Counted from the first letter of the stretch, positions 1 through 9,439 are shown. The stretch: 64,000 bases of DNA from Mameliella sp. CS4 (GCF_019392335.1 NZ_JAHXRQ010000010.1:1-64000); one strand, 5' to 3'. The notes: generated by a model not told the origin, from the letters alone. Numbers and translations are program-made.

Positions 1-147
1 TACGAGAGCTGCGCCGAAGTGGCGGGCGCGATCACGCCGGTGCCCGGCGGGGTGGGGCCCATGACCATCGCCTGCCTGCTGGCCAACACGCTGACCGCCT
101 GCTGCCGTGCCAACGGGTTGGAAGAACCGGAGGGGCTGACCGCCTGA
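1..147 (+). CDS. folD: FolD C-terminal fragment (methylenetetrahydrofolate dehydrogenase/cyclohydrolase), cut by window edge
   Basis: Only the last 48 residues are present; the reading frame is open from base 1 to a TGA at 145-147. The segment contains [11 protein letters not shown], the PGGVGPMT signature near the C terminus of FolD, followed by a helix like that of FolD (IACLLANTL). FolD is a cytosolic bifunctional enzyme that interconverts 5,10-methylene- and 10-formyl-tetrahydrofolate with NADP. A strong hairpin terminator follows within 25 bases, so this is the end of its transcript. The 5' part lies left of the window. Confidence 0.9.
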   Translation, partial: YESCAEVAGAITPVPGGVGPMTIACLLANTLTACCRANGLEEPEGLTA

Positions 148-170
148 GCGACAGATCCTGACACCAAGGA

Positions 171-193
171 CGCGCCCCATCGGGGCGCGTTTT
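171..193 (+). terminator. Rho-independent terminator after folD
   Basis: The arms CGCGCCCC and GGGGCGCG enclose a very short AT-containing loop, and TTTT follows at once on the + strand. It lies about 24 bases after the folD stop, as expected for an intrinsic terminator. Confidence 0.8.
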
Positions 194-293
194 CGTTTCC
201 GTGGACATCGGCGCGGACCGGCACGGTCTGCGTCCTCTGGCCAATCTGACCAAGGACCGGCATGGTGCCCCCAAAAAGGGGAGGACAAGAACC

Positions 294-1181
294 ATGCGTA
301 TTCTGTTTACCGGAGGCTCCGGCAAGGCCGGGCGTCACGTCGTTGCCTACTTGTTCGAACAGGGGCACCGGGTGCTGAACGTCGACCGGGTGCCGCTGGA
401 CCTGGACGGTGTCGACAACCGTCTCACCGATATCACCGATGCGGGGCAGGTCTATGACGTCATGAGCAGCCTTGCGGGTCTCGACGAACTGGAACCGGGC
501 ACCGGGGTGCCGAAATTCGATGCCGTGGTGCACTTTGCCGCCGTGCCCCGCATCTTGATCACGTCGGACAACGAATGCTACCGGGTCAACACGCTGGGCA
601 CTTACAACATCATCGACGCGGCGGTGAAATTCGGCATCCGCAAGATCGTCTTTGCCTCGTCCGAGACCACCTATGGCGTCTGTTTCGCCGATGGCGAGCG
701 CAAGCCCGACTACCTGCCCATCGACGAGGAACACCCGACGGTGCCCGAGGACAGCTATGCCATGTCCAAGGTCTGCAACGAGGTCACGGCGCGCAGTTTC
801 CAGGCGCGCAGCGGATTCGACATCTACGGCCTGCGGATCAACAACGTGATCGAGCCGCATGAATACGCGGAGAATTTTCCGGCTTACATGGAAGATCCGG
901 CGCAGCGGCGACGCAATATCTTTGCCTATATCGACGCGCGTGATCTGGGGCAGATGGTCGACAAGTGCCTGGCGACCGACGGACTTGGCTACGAGGTCTT
1001 CAACGTGTCGAACGACGATCACTCGGTCGGGCTGACCACGCCGGACCTGATCGAACGGTTCTACAAGGGCGTGCCGGTCAAGGGCGAGATCGGAGAGACC
1101 GAGACCCTGTACAGCAACCGTAAGGCCAAGGACCTGCTGGGCTACCAGCCGCGTCACAGCTGGCGCGACGTACTGGGTTGA
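294..1181 (+). CDS. NAD-dependent epimerase/dehydratase family protein (extended SDR)
   Basis: This is a 295-residue extended short-chain dehydrogenase. The N terminus carries the Rossmann motif GGSGKAGRH (GxxGxxG), and the active-site Tyr/Lys pair is in SYAMSK. Length and layout fit sugar-nucleotide or aldose epimerases, dehydratases and uronate dehydrogenases; the substrate cannot be told from sequence alone. I chose the ATG at 294 because GGGAGGACAAG lies just upstream and because Rossmann folds begin within a few residues of the start. An in-frame start at 201 would add 31 residues with no homologous look. It stands alone between the folD terminator and a convergent thioesterase gene. Confidence 0.85.
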   Translation: MRILFTGGSGKAGRHVVAYLFEQGHRVLNVDRVPLDLDGVDNRLTDITDAGQVYDVMSSLAGLDELEPGTGVPKFDAVVHFAAVPRILITSDNECYRVNTLGTYNIIDAAVKFGIRKIVFASSETTYGVCFADGERKPDYLPIDEEHPTVPEDSYAMSKVCNEVTARSFQARSGFDIYGLRINNVIEPHEYAENFPAYMEDPAQRRRNIFAYIDARDLGQMVDKCLATDGLGYEVFNVSNDDHSVGLTTPDLIERFYKGVPVKGEIGETETLYSNRKAKDLLGYQPRHSWRDVLG

Positions 1182-1193
1182 AAAGGCCGGGTG

Positions 1194-1616
1194 TCAGCCC
1201 GTTTTCAGGGGGACGCGGACCATCGTGCCGGTCATGCGGGCGATATGGCGTTCCTCGGTTCCGGTGACGGCAAAGACATCGGCTTGTGTCACCAGCATGC
1301 GCTTGCCCGGCTTGATGACGCTGCCACGGGCGACCAGCCGGTCCCCGATACCGGGCGCAAGATAGTGGATCGCCATTTCTGACGTCACGACGTCGCTCTC
1401 AGCGTCCAGCAGGGTGACGGCGGCATAGCCCGCCGCGCTGTCGCCGATGGCAAAGGGCAAGGCGCCATGCGCAAAGCCCTGCTGCTGTGACACCTCGGGC
1501 CGGATCGGCACCTCGATCTCGATCTCGCCGGGGGCGACGCGGGTCAGTGAGGCGCCAAGGGTGACAAGCATGCCCTGGCGGTCGAAACTGTTGCGAATGC
1601 GGGTGTCTAGGTCCAT
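1194..1616 (-). CDS. PaaI-type hotdog-fold acyl-CoA thioesterase
   Basis: A 140-residue protein of PaaI/YiiD-like thioesterase length. The segment QQQGFAHGALPFAIGDSAAGYAA matches the hotdog helix region in which the HGG-like motif is followed by an acidic residue used in catalysis (here G-A and an Asp). These cytosolic enzymes hydrolyse acyl- or phenylacetyl-CoA esters; the substrate is not predictable. The gene is convergent with the epimerase (12 bases between stops) and 41 bases downstream of the pdeM stop, so it may be the last gene of the lhr-pdeM transcript. Confidence 0.75.
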   Translation of the reverse strand: MDLDTRIRNSFDRQGMLVTLGASLTRVAPGEIEIEVPIRPEVSQQQGFAHGALPFAIGDSAAGYAAVTLLDAESDVVTSEMAIHYLAPGIGDRLVARGSVIKPGKRMLVTQADVFAVTGTEERHIARMTGTMVRVPLKTG

Positions 1617-1657
1617 GTCGCGACTTGGCCATGCCCCGGCGCCAAGGGCAAGAGGGA

Positions 1658-2335
1658 TCAGCCCGCCCGGGCGCGACGGGGCATCGGAATGGCCACGGGA
1701 CGGGGACCGGTCAGGATGGCCTGGGCCTCGGGATCCATCAGCCCCGACAGGACCGGCGCATCACAGTAAAGCCCGCCGGTGTAGGCGCCATAGGCGGGCA
1801 GGATCAGGCGGGTGTCGTCGATCAGGAAACAGGGCCGGGTCACGCTGCGCCCCCTGAGGGACAGCCGCGCCTTGGGATGATAGTGGCCCGAAACCTCTGC
1901 CCGGCCATCGGGTGTGGCGATATGGCGAAAACTCAGCCCACCCTCAACGTGTTCTGCACGATGCGCACCGTTCAGCGTCACGGGGGCAGGATCGTGGTTT
2001 CCCGCGATCCAGATCCACTCTCGTCCGGCTTGCAGGCGTGTGATCCACAGTAGGTCCTCTTGCGGCAGCGCGGCCTCTATGCCCGGCGCATCGAAACTGT
2101 CGCCCAGGCAGATCACCGTCTGGGCCCCGGTGGCGGCAAGATCTTCGTCCAGCCGTTGCAGGGTTTCCCGCGTCTCGTAAGGCGGAAGCTGGGCGCCCCC
2201 CACGGCGGAAAGCCGGGCGGATTTGCCAAGATGCAGGTCAGAGACCACCAGTATCCCGGCCTCGGGCCAATTCAGCGCCCCGGACGACAGGGCCTGAAGG
2301 GCGGCGCCATGAAATGAGAACCCATGCGTGTTCAT
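1658..2335 (-). CDS. pdeM: Ligase-associated DNA-damage-response phosphoesterase PdeM
   Basis: A 225-residue calcineurin-type metallophosphoesterase. It shows the family motifs in order: DLHLG (metal ligands), GDSFD, GNHD and GHYHP. The short length and the neighbouring lhr helicase identify the 'ligase-associated' PdeM clade, thought to act with Lhr, an ATP-dependent ligase and an exonuclease in DNA repair. The start at 2335 (MNTHGFSF) begins just before the conserved N-terminal strand; a start 15 residues earlier is possible. A small membrane-protein gene sits between it and lhr. Role in repair is family knowledge; nothing here shows the damage itself. Confidence 0.85.
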   Translation of the reverse strand: MNTHGFSFHGAALQALSSGALNWPEAGILVVSDLHLGKSARLSAVGGAQLPPYETRETLQRLDEDLAATGAQTVICLGDSFDAPGIEAALPQEDLLWITRLQAGREWIWIAGNHDPAPVTLNGAHRAEHVEGGLSFRHIATPDGRAEVSGHYHPKARLSLRGRSVTRPCFLIDDTRLILPAYGAYTGGLYCDAPVLSGLMDPEAQAILTGPRPVAIPMPRRARAG

Positions 2336-2383
2336 GGCTTGTTCTTGACACGCCGGGGCTGTGTCCGCAAGCGGGTGCAAGGC

Positions 2384-2779
2384 TCAGGCGGCCTTGCGTT
2401 CGTCCTCTACCGCGGTCCGGGTGTTGCCTGTCTTGCGGGCGGCTTTTTCGGCGCGTGCATCTGCGGCCCAGAGATCCAGCAGGTCCTGTGCGTCGGCCTT
2501 CCAGTCGTCGAGGGTGGGTGTTTCGGTCTGGCCACTGCTTGCCTGGCGCCGCTCCGCGACCAACGGCAGGATGACGGTCAGGGCCAGTGCCAAGGCGACC
2601 GTCACGACAGCACCGCCAACCCAGGCCGTCGCCAGGACCCAGCCCCAGTGCAGGCCGGCCACCTGTGCGGCGACGCCCATTCCCGTGATGCAAAGGATGT
2701 TCAGAACGAGGATCGAAAAGACGTTGAGAACGGCGGGGGTGTCATCGTGAAGCTGGTCGGGATCGAAATGGACAGACAT
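2384..2779 (-). CDS. Small two-pass membrane protein of unknown function, between lhr and pdeM
   Basis: About 131 residues. Two hydrophobic stretches (near residues 17-36 and 45-68, including NILCITGMGVAAQVAG and TVALALALTVILPLV) predict a helical hairpin, followed by a charged cytosolic tail with an Asp/Ala-rich helix. No enzymatic motif is visible. It lies in line with lhr upstream and pdeM downstream (48-base gap), so it is probably co-transcribed with them. Adjacent ATGs at 2782 and 2779 make the start uncertain by one residue. I do not recognise the family. Confidence 0.6.
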   Translation of the reverse strand: MSVHFDPDQLHDDTPAVLNVFSILVLNILCITGMGVAAQVAGLHWGWVLATAWVGGAVVTVALALALTVILPLVAERRQASSGQTETPTLDDWKADAQDLLDLWAADARAEKAARKTGNTRTAVEDERKAA

Positions 2780-2952
2780 CATTCGGGGCTTTCGTTGTGA
2801 GGGGGCAGCGTTCTGTCTGCCAGGACCTGCCCCGGGGCAGGCCGCCGTTTTGGCCCTGCAATTGCTATAGAGGACCACGCAGGACGGATCACGCGGGCGC
2901 TCGGGTGGTTCGGCGCGAAATCGGAGAGTGGGCCTATCCGATGGGATAGGGA

Positions 2953-5391
2953 TTACCAGGGCACCCGCCAGGCTGGCTTCGTCTCGACCTGCGCCAGCCC
3001 GCTTTCGTTCAGCAGGCGGGTGATTTCTTCTTCCATCAGCCGTTCATCGGCAGAGCCGCGTACCGGCACTCGCCCCGGTTCCAGGAAAAGCGGCGCGGCC
3101 AGGGGCGTGACGCGGGAGAGACGCAGATGGTCGATCCGGTCACCCACGCGCTCGCACATCTCGCGGATCCGGGCGAAGTCGACCAGCCCGCGCATGGCCT
3201 CTTCGCGGGTGATCTGCATCAGCAGGTGCTCGGGGTCGTATTTCAGCAAGGTGTCGTAGAGGATGTCCGAGGACATGGTGGCCTGCCGCCCGGTCTTGCG
3301 CTGTCCGCCCACCTGCCGTTCGATCAGCCCGGCGATGGTGGCCGAGGCGCGAAAGGTGCGTTTCATCACCGCGTTGCCCGCCAACCAGCCGTCCAGCCCC
3401 TCTTCCAGCGCGGCCAGGTCGAAGAGCGGCACCGGGTCGGTGACGGCATCCAGGCCCCAGATCAGTGTGGCGTAGTCGGTGCTGACAAACCCCATCGGGG
3501 CAAGGCCCATCTCTTCCATCCGCTTGGTCAGCAACAGGCCCAGCGTCTGCTGCGCGTTGCGCCCCGCAAATCCGTAGACCACCAGTTGTTGCCGCCCGTC
3601 ATGGGGGAAGCTTTCCACCAGCAGGCGGCCCGGTTCCGGCAGGCGCGAAACCTCGCGCTGCAGGTGCAGCCAGTCACGGGTGTGCGGCGGCAGGTCGGGC
3701 CAGTCCGCGGCCCGGAACATGCGCAGGATGCGGTCGCTCAGCTGCGTGGAGGTCGAGAATTTGGTGCCCATGAAGGTGGCGATCTTGGGCTTGCGGCCCG
3801 GGTCGCGCGTCACCTCGACCACCAGTTCGCGCAGGCCCTCGTATCGGACGATCTGCCCGCCGATCAGGAAGGTATCGCCCTTGGTCAGCGAGGCGGCAAA
3901 GCCTTCTTCGACCTCGCCCAGCGGCGCGCCACCCCGCCCGCGCCATTTCACCTTGAGCGTGTCGGTGTCCTGAATCGTGCCGATGTTCTGACGGATGCGC
4001 GTGGCAGAGCGTGGGTCGCGCAACTGCCATCGCCCGTCAGGGCGCTGTTGCAGGCGCTGCCACTGGTCGTAGGCGCGCAGCGCGTAGCCGCCGGTGGCGC
4101 AGAAATCGAGACAGGCATCGAATTGCGCCCGGGTCAGCCCGGCATAGGCGCCCGCGCCGCGCATTTCCTCATACAGGTCGTCGGCCTCGAACGGTCCGGA
4201 AGCGGCGGCGATCAGGATATGCTGGCAGAGCACGTCGCGCGGACCCGGCCCGCGCGGGTCGCCGTCGAGGTCATGGTCCTTGACCGCCTCCAGCGCCGCC
4301 AGGCATTCGACCACCTCGAAGCGGTTGGCGGGGACGAGGATCGCCTTGGACGGCGCGTTGTAGCGGTGGTTGGCGCGGCCGATCCTCTGCACCAGGCGTT
4401 TCACGTTCTTCGGCGCGCCCACCTGGATCACAAGGTCGACGTCCCCCCAGTCGATGCCAAGGTCGAGGCTGCCGGTGCAGACGATGGCGCGCAACTGACC
4501 CCCGACCATCGCGGCCTCTACCTTTTCCCGCTGGCCACGGTCCAGCGAGCCGTGGTGGATACCGATGGGCAAAGCGTCCTCGTTGGCCAGCCAGAGGTTG
4601 TGGAAATAGATTTCCGCCTGCGCGCGGGTGTTGTGAAAGATCAGCGTGGTCCTGTGGCGTTTGACCTCGTCCAGCACGGCGGGGATGGAATAGGCCGCAC
4701 CGCCGCCCGACCAGGGCGGGGCCTGATCCGTGACCAGCATGGAAATATCCGGGTTCGGCCCGGGGTCGGCCTGCAGGATCTCGCAGGGCTGGCTGCCATG
4801 CGCCATGAGGCGCGCGATGGCCTGCGGGTCCTCGACCGTGGCCGAGAGGCCGACGCGCCGCAGGCCGGGGCAGAGCGCCTGCAGCCGCGCCAGCGCCAGC
4901 ATGAGCTGGTCGCCGCGCTTGGATTCGCTCAGGGCGTGGATCTCGTCGATGACGACCCGCTGCAAGCCGGCAAACATGCGCGGCGCATCCTCGTAAGAGG
5001 TCAGCAGGGCGAGACTTTCAGGCGTGGTCAGAAGGATATGCGGCGGGTCGGCGCGCTGGCGTTTCTTGCGGCTGGCGGGCGTGTCGCCGGTGCGGTCTTC
5101 GACCCGGATCGGCAGGCCCGCCTCCTCGATGGGGATCAGCAGGTTGCGCCGGATATCGGCGGCCAGCGCCTTCAGCGGCGAGATATAGAGCGTGTGCAGC
5201 CCGTCGCGCGGCGCCTCGGCCAGTTCCGACAACGTCGGCAGGAAACCCGCCAGCGTCTTGCCGCCGCCGGTCGGCGCAATCAGCAGCAGCGCGGGGTTGG
5301 CGGCGCGCTCCAGCATGGCGCGCTGGTGCGGATGAACCTGCCATCCGCGCGCGTCGAACCAGCTTTGCAGACTGTCGGGGAGTTTCGTCAT
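2953..5391 (-). CDS. lhr: Ligase-associated DEXH-box DNA helicase, Lhr type
   Basis: An 812-residue superfamily-2 helicase. Near the N terminus are the Q-motif-like HPHQRAML, Walker A APTGGGKTLAGF, the DEIH box and SATVED. Later come the second RecA lobe motifs and QRIGRANHR (motif VI), then the long winged-helix and Lhr C-terminal region. The length fits the shorter ligase-associated Lhr rather than the 1500-residue Lhr. The ATG at 5391 gives the normal N terminus (MTKLPDSLQSWF); the open frame upstream is non-coding overlap with the divergent CoA-transferase region. A TTTGC-N4-GCAAA palindrome lies 15 bases before this start. No ligase or exonuclease gene is adjacent, unlike the usual cluster. 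Confidence 0.92.
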   Translation of the reverse strand: MTKLPDSLQSWFDARGWQVHPHQRAMLERAANPALLLIAPTGGGKTLAGFLPTLSELAEAPRDGLHTLYISPLKALAADIRRNLLIPIEEAGLPIRVEDRTGDTPASRKKRQRADPPHILLTTPESLALLTSYEDAPRMFAGLQRVVIDEIHALSESKRGDQLMLALARLQALCPGLRRVGLSATVEDPQAIARLMAHGSQPCEILQADPGPNPDISMLVTDQAPPWSGGGAAYSIPAVLDEVKRHRTTLIFHNTRAQAEIYFHNLWLANEDALPIGIHHGSLDRGQREKVEAAMVGGQLRAIVCTGSLDLGIDWGDVDLVIQVGAPKNVKRLVQRIGRANHRYNAPSKAILVPANRFEVVECLAALEAVKDHDLDGDPRGPGPRDVLCQHILIAAASGPFEADDLYEEMRGAGAYAGLTRAQFDACLDFCATGGYALRAYDQWQRLQQRPDGRWQLRDPRSATRIRQNIGTIQDTDTLKVKWRGRGGAPLGEVEEGFAASLTKGDTFLIGGQIVRYEGLRELVVEVTRDPGRKPKIATFMGTKFSTSTQLSDRILRMFRAADWPDLPPHTRDWLHLQREVSRLPEPGRLLVESFPHDGRQQLVVYGFAGRNAQQTLGLLLTKRMEEMGLAPMGFVSTDYATLIWGLDAVTDPVPLFDLAALEEGLDGWLAGNAVMKRTFRASATIAGLIERQVGGQRKTGRQATMSSDILYDTLLKYDPEHLLMQITREEAMRGLVDFARIREMCERVGDRIDHLRLSRVTPLAAPLFLEPGRVPVRGSADERLMEEEITRLLNESGLAQVETKPAWRVPW

Positions 5392-5405
5392 GCTCCAGAG
5401 ATATG

Positions 5406-5421
5406 CTTTGCGACCGCAAAG
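5406..5421. promoter_or_regulatory. TTTGC-N4-GCAAA palindrome in the lhr leader
   Basis: CTTTGC-GACC-GCAAAG is a perfect 6-bp inverted repeat around a 4-base centre, placed just upstream of the lhr start and within the divergent lhr / CoA-transferase intergenic region. Related palindromes occur at 29,225-29,243 and 29,314-29,341. It could be an operator or an RNA hairpin in the lhr leader; the sequence does not decide. Confidence 0.4.
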
Positions 5422-5557
5422 CAACACGCTGCAATGCGTCTTTGGTTTGAAAAATCCCTTTTGATGAATTGGCCGCGAACTTGATCCGGGACCAAGAGGG
5501 CAGAGTCCCTTTCCTTTCACGTCGCGCTCGGCTTCACTGCGCGCGGGGAGGATCACC

Positions 5558-6634
5558 ATGCTGAACGGCATTCGCATCATCGAGTTCGAGGCACTGGGGC
5601 CGGGACCCTTTGCCGCCATGCACCTTGCGGATCTGGGCGCCGAGGTCATCCTGATACAGCGCAAGGGGGGCGCGGCGAACCCGGCCAAGGGCGCCAGCCG
5701 CCTGTTGGACAGGGGCAAGCGGTCCATCGCGCTGGATCTCAAGGAGGCGGGCGACCTTGGCACCGCCCGCGCGCTGATCCGGTCCGCCGACGGTCTGATC
5801 GAGGGACTGCGCCCGGGCGTGATGGAGCGGTTGGGGCTGGGGCCGGAGGCGGCGCAGGCGCTCAACCCGCGTCTGGTCTACGGACGGATGACGGGCTGGG
5901 GGCAGGACGGGCCGCGCGCGACGCTTGCCGGGCATGACCTGAATTACCTGGGCTTGTCCGGCGCCCTGTTCTACGCCGGGTTGCCCGGACAGGTGCCGGG
6001 CGTGCCACCGACGATGCTGGGCGATATCGGGGCAGGTGCGCTGTATCTGACCGTGGGGATGCTGGCGGGGCTGTTGCAGGCGCGGGAAACGGGGCAGGGG
6101 ACGGTTGTCGACGCGGCCATCGTGGACGGGGCGCAGCACATGATGGCGCTCTTGCGGTCGATGGGGGCGGGGTTCGACACCGGCGCGCGGGGGCGGTCCC
6201 TGCTGGACGGGCCGCATTGGTCGCGTTGCTACGCCTGCGCCTGCGGGGGATATGTGGCCGTGCAATGCCTGGAGCCGAAATTCTACAGGCTGTTCCTGGA
6301 CCGGATGGGCCTGGCAGAGGATCCCGATTTCGCGGACCAGTTCGATCCCGACCGTTGGCCGGTGCAAGGCGCCCGGCTGGAACGGATCTTTGCCACGCAG
6401 CCGCGCGACTATTGGGCGGCGTTGTTTGAGGATAGCGATGCCTGTCTTGCCCCGGTCCTGACCCCGGACGAGGCGGCCCGCGATCCGCATATGGTGGCGC
6501 GCGGGCACGGGCCGGGCAGCGCCCTGCCGGCGCCGCGTTTCAATGGCACGGCAGCGGTGACACAACCTGCGCCGGAGCCGGGACAGGACGGGGCGGCGAT
6601 CATGGATGAGTTGAGGGAAAGGGGCCTGTTGTGA
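5558..6634 (+). CDS. CaiB/BaiF family CoA transferase, alpha-methylacyl-CoA racemase-like
   Basis: A 358-residue member of the class III CoA-transferase/racemase family. The N terminus shows the family's LADLGAEVI segment; GHDLNYLGLSG carries the His and LGDIGAGA the Asp used for 1,1-proton transfer in alpha-methylacyl-CoA racemase, which favours racemase-like over transferase activity. The protein is cytosolic and would act on 2-methyl-branched acyl-CoAs. GGGAGGATCACC precedes the ATG. It begins a three-gene rightward operon: its stop overlaps the GTG start of the nitroreductase gene, and a proline-racemase-family gene follows. Confidence 0.85.
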   Translation: MLNGIRIIEFEALGPGPFAAMHLADLGAEVILIQRKGGAANPAKGASRLLDRGKRSIALDLKEAGDLGTARALIRSADGLIEGLRPGVMERLGLGPEAAQALNPRLVYGRMTGWGQDGPRATLAGHDLNYLGLSGALFYAGLPGQVPGVPPTMLGDIGAGALYLTVGMLAGLLQARETGQGTVVDAAIVDGAQHMMALLRSMGAGFDTGARGRSLLDGPHWSRCYACACGGYVAVQCLEPKFYRLFLDRMGLAEDPDFADQFDPDRWPVQGARLERIFATQPRDYWAALFEDSDACLAPVLTPDEAARDPHMVARGHGPGSALPAPRFNGTAAVTQPAPEPGQDGAAIMDELRERGLL

Positions 6635-7299
6635 CCGAAGCCGAGACATTCGCCGCGCTGTTGAAAGCGCGCTATTCCTGCCGGGCCTACCGCCCCGATC
6701 CGGTCCCCCGAGAGGTGATCGAAAGCGCCCTGCGCGACGCGCAGCAGGTGCCCAGCTGGAACAACGTGCAGCCCTGGCAGGTGATTGCCCTCTCAGCGCC
6801 GGAAACATCCGCCTTCGCCGAGGCGTTTTATGCCCATGTGGAAACCGGAGAGCGGCAAAGCGACATCCCCTTTCCGCTGCGCTACGAGGGCATCTACCAG
6901 CAGCGACGGCGCACCTGCGGCTGGCAGCTGTATGGCGCATTGGGTATCGAAAAGGGCGACCGAGAGGCCTCGGGCAAGCAGATGCGTGAGAATTTCCGCC
7001 TGTTCGGGGCGCCGCATTGCCTTCTGATCACCGCGCCCAAGGACCTTGGCACCTATGGCGTGCTGGACTGCGGGGCCTATGTGACGGCCGTCATGCTGGC
7101 CCTGCAGGCGCGCGGACTGGCCAGTATCGCGATGGCGGCGGTGGCCAGTTTCTCGCCCTTCGTGCGCGACCGCTATAATATCGCGCCGGACCGCGATCTT
7201 GTCTGCGCGATTGCCTTTGGCCATGCCGATCCGGATCACCCCGCGAATTCCTATCGCACCGACCGTGCGGATCTTTCCGAGGTCGTGGACTGGCGTTGA
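6631..7299 (+). CDS. Nitroreductase family FMN-dependent oxidoreductase
   Basis: A 222-residue nitroreductase-fold protein. The start GTG overlaps the preceding TGA (GTGA), which implies translational coupling. The N terminus has [13 protein letters not shown], the FMN-phosphate-binding RxSxR region, followed by [14 protein letters not shown], the usual SxxNxQPW segment. These dimeric flavoproteins use NAD(P)H to reduce nitro groups, quinones or enones; the natural substrate is unknown. Its position between an acyl-CoA racemase-like enzyme and a proline-racemase-like enzyme suggests a small catabolic set, but I cannot name the pathway. Confidence 0.85.
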   Translation: MTEAETFAALLKARYSCRAYRPDPVPREVIESALRDAQQVPSWNNVQPWQVIALSAPETSAFAEAFYAHVETGERQSDIPFPLRYEGIYQQRRRTCGWQLYGALGIEKGDREASGKQMRENFRLFGAPHCLLITAPKDLGTYGVLDCGAYVTAVMLALQARGLASIAMAAVASFSPFVRDRYNIAPDRDLVCAIAFGHADPDHPANSYRTDRADLSEVVDWR

Positions 7300-7321
7300 G
7301 CGCGGAAACAGGGGACAGATC

Positions 7322-8350
7322 ATGCGCAGCAACAAGACGGTCCATGTGATCTCGGCCCATGCCGAGGGCGAGGTGGGCGACGTGATCGTCGGAGGTGTCG
7401 CGCCACCGCCGGGAGAGACGCTCTGGGAGCAGAGTCGCTGGATCGCGCGGGACGGCGTCTTGCGGGACTTCGTCCTGAACGAGCCGCGCGGCGGCGTGTT
7501 CCGGCATGTCAATCTGCTGGTGCCGCCCAAGCACCCCGAGGCGGACGCGGCCTTTATCATCATGGAGCCGGAGGACACGCCGCCGATGTCGGGGTCGAAC
7601 TCGATCTGCGTGGCGACCGTGCTGCTGGACGGGGGCATCCTGCCGATGCAGGAGCCGGTGACGGAATTCACGCTGGAGGCGCCGGGCGGGCTGGTGCGGG
7701 TGCGGGCCGAATGCCGTGACGGCAAGGCGCAACGTATTTTTGTCCGCAACCTGCCCAGTTTCGCGCAGGAACTGGCCGTGCCGCTGGAGGTCGAGGGGCT
7801 GGGCAGGCTGACCGTGGACACGGCATTTGGCGGCGACAGTTTCGTCATCGTCGAGGCCCAGGCGCTGGGCCTGAACCTGGTGCCCGACGAGGCGCATGAG
7901 ATCGCCCGGACGGGTGCGCGGATCGCCCGGGCGGCGACCTCGGCGCTGGGTTTTCGCCATCCGACGAACCCGGATTGGCGGCACATCTCTTTCTGCCTGT
8001 TTGCCGGGCCGCTGGAGCGCGGGCGGGATGGGCTGCGCACAAGGTCGGCGGTGGCGATCCAGCCGGGCAAGGTGGATCGGTCCCCCACGGGCACGGCGCT
8101 GTCCGCCCGCATGGCGGTCCTGCACGCGAGGGGAGAGATGGCCGAAGGTGAGACCTTGACCGCCTCCTCGTTGATCGGGTCGACCTTCGCTGGGCGGATT
8201 GTCGGGACAACCACGGTGGGTGATGTGCCCGCCGTCTTGCCCGAGATCGGCGGGCGCGGCTGGATCACCGGCATTCATCAGCACATGCTGGACCCGGATG
8301 ATCCCTGGCCGCGCGGCTATCGCCTGAGCGATACCTGGGGCGCGCGCTAG
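7322..8350 (+). CDS. Proline racemase family protein with Ser/Thr at the two catalytic Cys positions
   Basis: A 342-residue protein of the PrpA/4-hydroxyproline epimerase/3-hydroxyproline dehydratase family. Characterised racemases have Cys in MCGHG and Cys in DRSPCGTG. Here the first site reads MSGSNSIC (Ser at about residue 90, with a Cys five residues later) and the second DRSPTGT (Thr256). A Thr at the second site is known in trans-3-hydroxy-L-proline dehydratases, so a dehydratase-like role is more likely than racemisation. The ATG at 7322 follows GGGACAGATC and removes 41 residues of upstream frame that overlap the nitroreductase gene. It ends convergently with the aldo/keto reductase; the two stops share CTAG. 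Confidence 0.8.
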   Translation: MRSNKTVHVISAHAEGEVGDVIVGGVAPPPGETLWEQSRWIARDGVLRDFVLNEPRGGVFRHVNLLVPPKHPEADAAFIIMEPEDTPPMSGSNSICVATVLLDGGILPMQEPVTEFTLEAPGGLVRVRAECRDGKAQRIFVRNLPSFAQELAVPLEVEGLGRLTVDTAFGGDSFVIVEAQALGLNLVPDEAHEIARTGARIARAATSALGFRHPTNPDWRHISFCLFAGPLERGRDGLRTRSAVAIQPGKVDRSPTGTALSARMAVLHARGEMAEGETLTASSLIGSTFAGRIVGTTTVGDVPAVLPEIGGRGWITGIHQHMLDPDDPWPRGYRLSDTWGAR

Positions 8351-9279
8351 GAGGCTTCCTCCAGCCGGTCCGTCGCCGGGGGCGGCGTGGGGCTGAGGGC
8401 GGAGAGGCGGGCGTAAAGCGCGGCATCCATCTGGTAGCTCATGCCTGCCAGCGAGGGCTGCAATTGGGCCGTGTTGCGGGCCGACAGGATCGACGCCGGG
8501 CCGGACGGATGGGCGGCCACCCATGCCACCGCAAGCGTGGCCGCATCGGTGCCAAGCTCCGTGGCGATTTCGGCCAGGGCCTCGGCCGCCTGGTGCATCT
8601 CGGGGCGGGCATAGCGGTTGGCGTAACGGTCGTCCTCGGTCAGGCGGCCTTCTCCGCCCCGGGCATACTTGCCGGTCAGCAGTCCACCGCCCAGCGGCGA
8701 GTAGGGCACCGGCAGGATGCCTTCTGAGGCGCACATGGGCAGGATTTCCACCTCGGCCTGACGTTTCACCAGGTTGTACATGGGTTGCAGCACGTCGATA
8801 CGGGTGCCGAAACCGGCGGCCACGCCCTGCGCCTTCATCACCTGCCAGGCGGCATAGTTGGACACGCCGATATGACGGATGGTCCCGGCTTGCTGCAATT
8901 CGGCCAGCGTCTCGAAACTCTCCTCCAGCGGCGTGTCACCGTCCCAGCGGTGCAGGTAGTAGAGGTCGATCACCTCCATGTTCAGGCGCTTGCGGCTTTC
9001 GTCCAGCGAGGTCCGTATGTTGTCGCGGCTGGCCCCGCCGGGGAAATTCGCCTTGGTGGCGATGAACAGCTCCTCGCGCGCGGCGGTCGCGAACTGTCCC
9101 AGCAGGCGTTCCGAGGCGCCGTCGGTATAGACATGGGCGGTGTCGAAATGGGCGATGCCCGCGGCGCGGCAGGCATCGAACATGGCGCGGCTGTCAGCCT
9201 CGGAGGCGCTGCCCCCGAACTGCATGCAGCCAAAGGCAAAGCGGGCGGGCGTCGTTCCCGAGAGCGTGGTCAGTGTCAT
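8347..9279 (-). CDS. Aldo/keto reductase
   Basis: A 310-residue AKR. Catalytic residues are visible in family order: Asp and Tyr in [14 protein letters not shown], Lys in IATKANF, and His in YYLHRWD. It would be a cytosolic NADPH-dependent (beta/alpha)8-barrel reductase acting on aldehydes, ketones or sugars; the specificity cannot be read. The stop codon overlaps that of the convergent proline-racemase-family gene by four bases. Upstream (9280-9439) lies a divergent vWA-domain gene. Confidence 0.88.
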   Translation of the reverse strand: MTLTTLSGTTPARFAFGCMQFGGSASEADSRAMFDACRAAGIAHFDTAHVYTDGASERLLGQFATAAREELFIATKANFPGGASRDNIRTSLDESRKRLNMEVIDLYYLHRWDGDTPLEESFETLAELQQAGTIRHIGVSNYAAWQVMKAQGVAAGFGTRIDVLQPMYNLVKRQAEVEILPMCASEGILPVPYSPLGGGLLTGKYARGGEGRLTEDDRYANRYARPEMHQAAEALAEIATELGTDAATLAVAWVAAHPSGPASILSARNTAQLQPSLAGMSYQMDAALYARLSALSPTPPPATDRLEEAS

Positions 9280-9439
9280 GGCGTCAACCTGCCACGCGGC
9301 GCGCCAAAGTCAAAGCGCCTTTGGCGGATCATGGTGGGGACCTCCATCGCGCTGGCGCCTTGGGGCAAAGGTCGCGGGGCGAGCTGGCTCGACAGACTCG
9401 CGGGGGCCTGCCATGCTGTCAAGGAAAGGAGCCACGCCC

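Noticed and set aside
3127..5484. Long + strand open frame (785 codons) opposite lhr
   Set aside because: Exact antisense shadow of a well-supported helicase gene; such frames are common in GC-rich DNA and this one has no family features or ribosome site.
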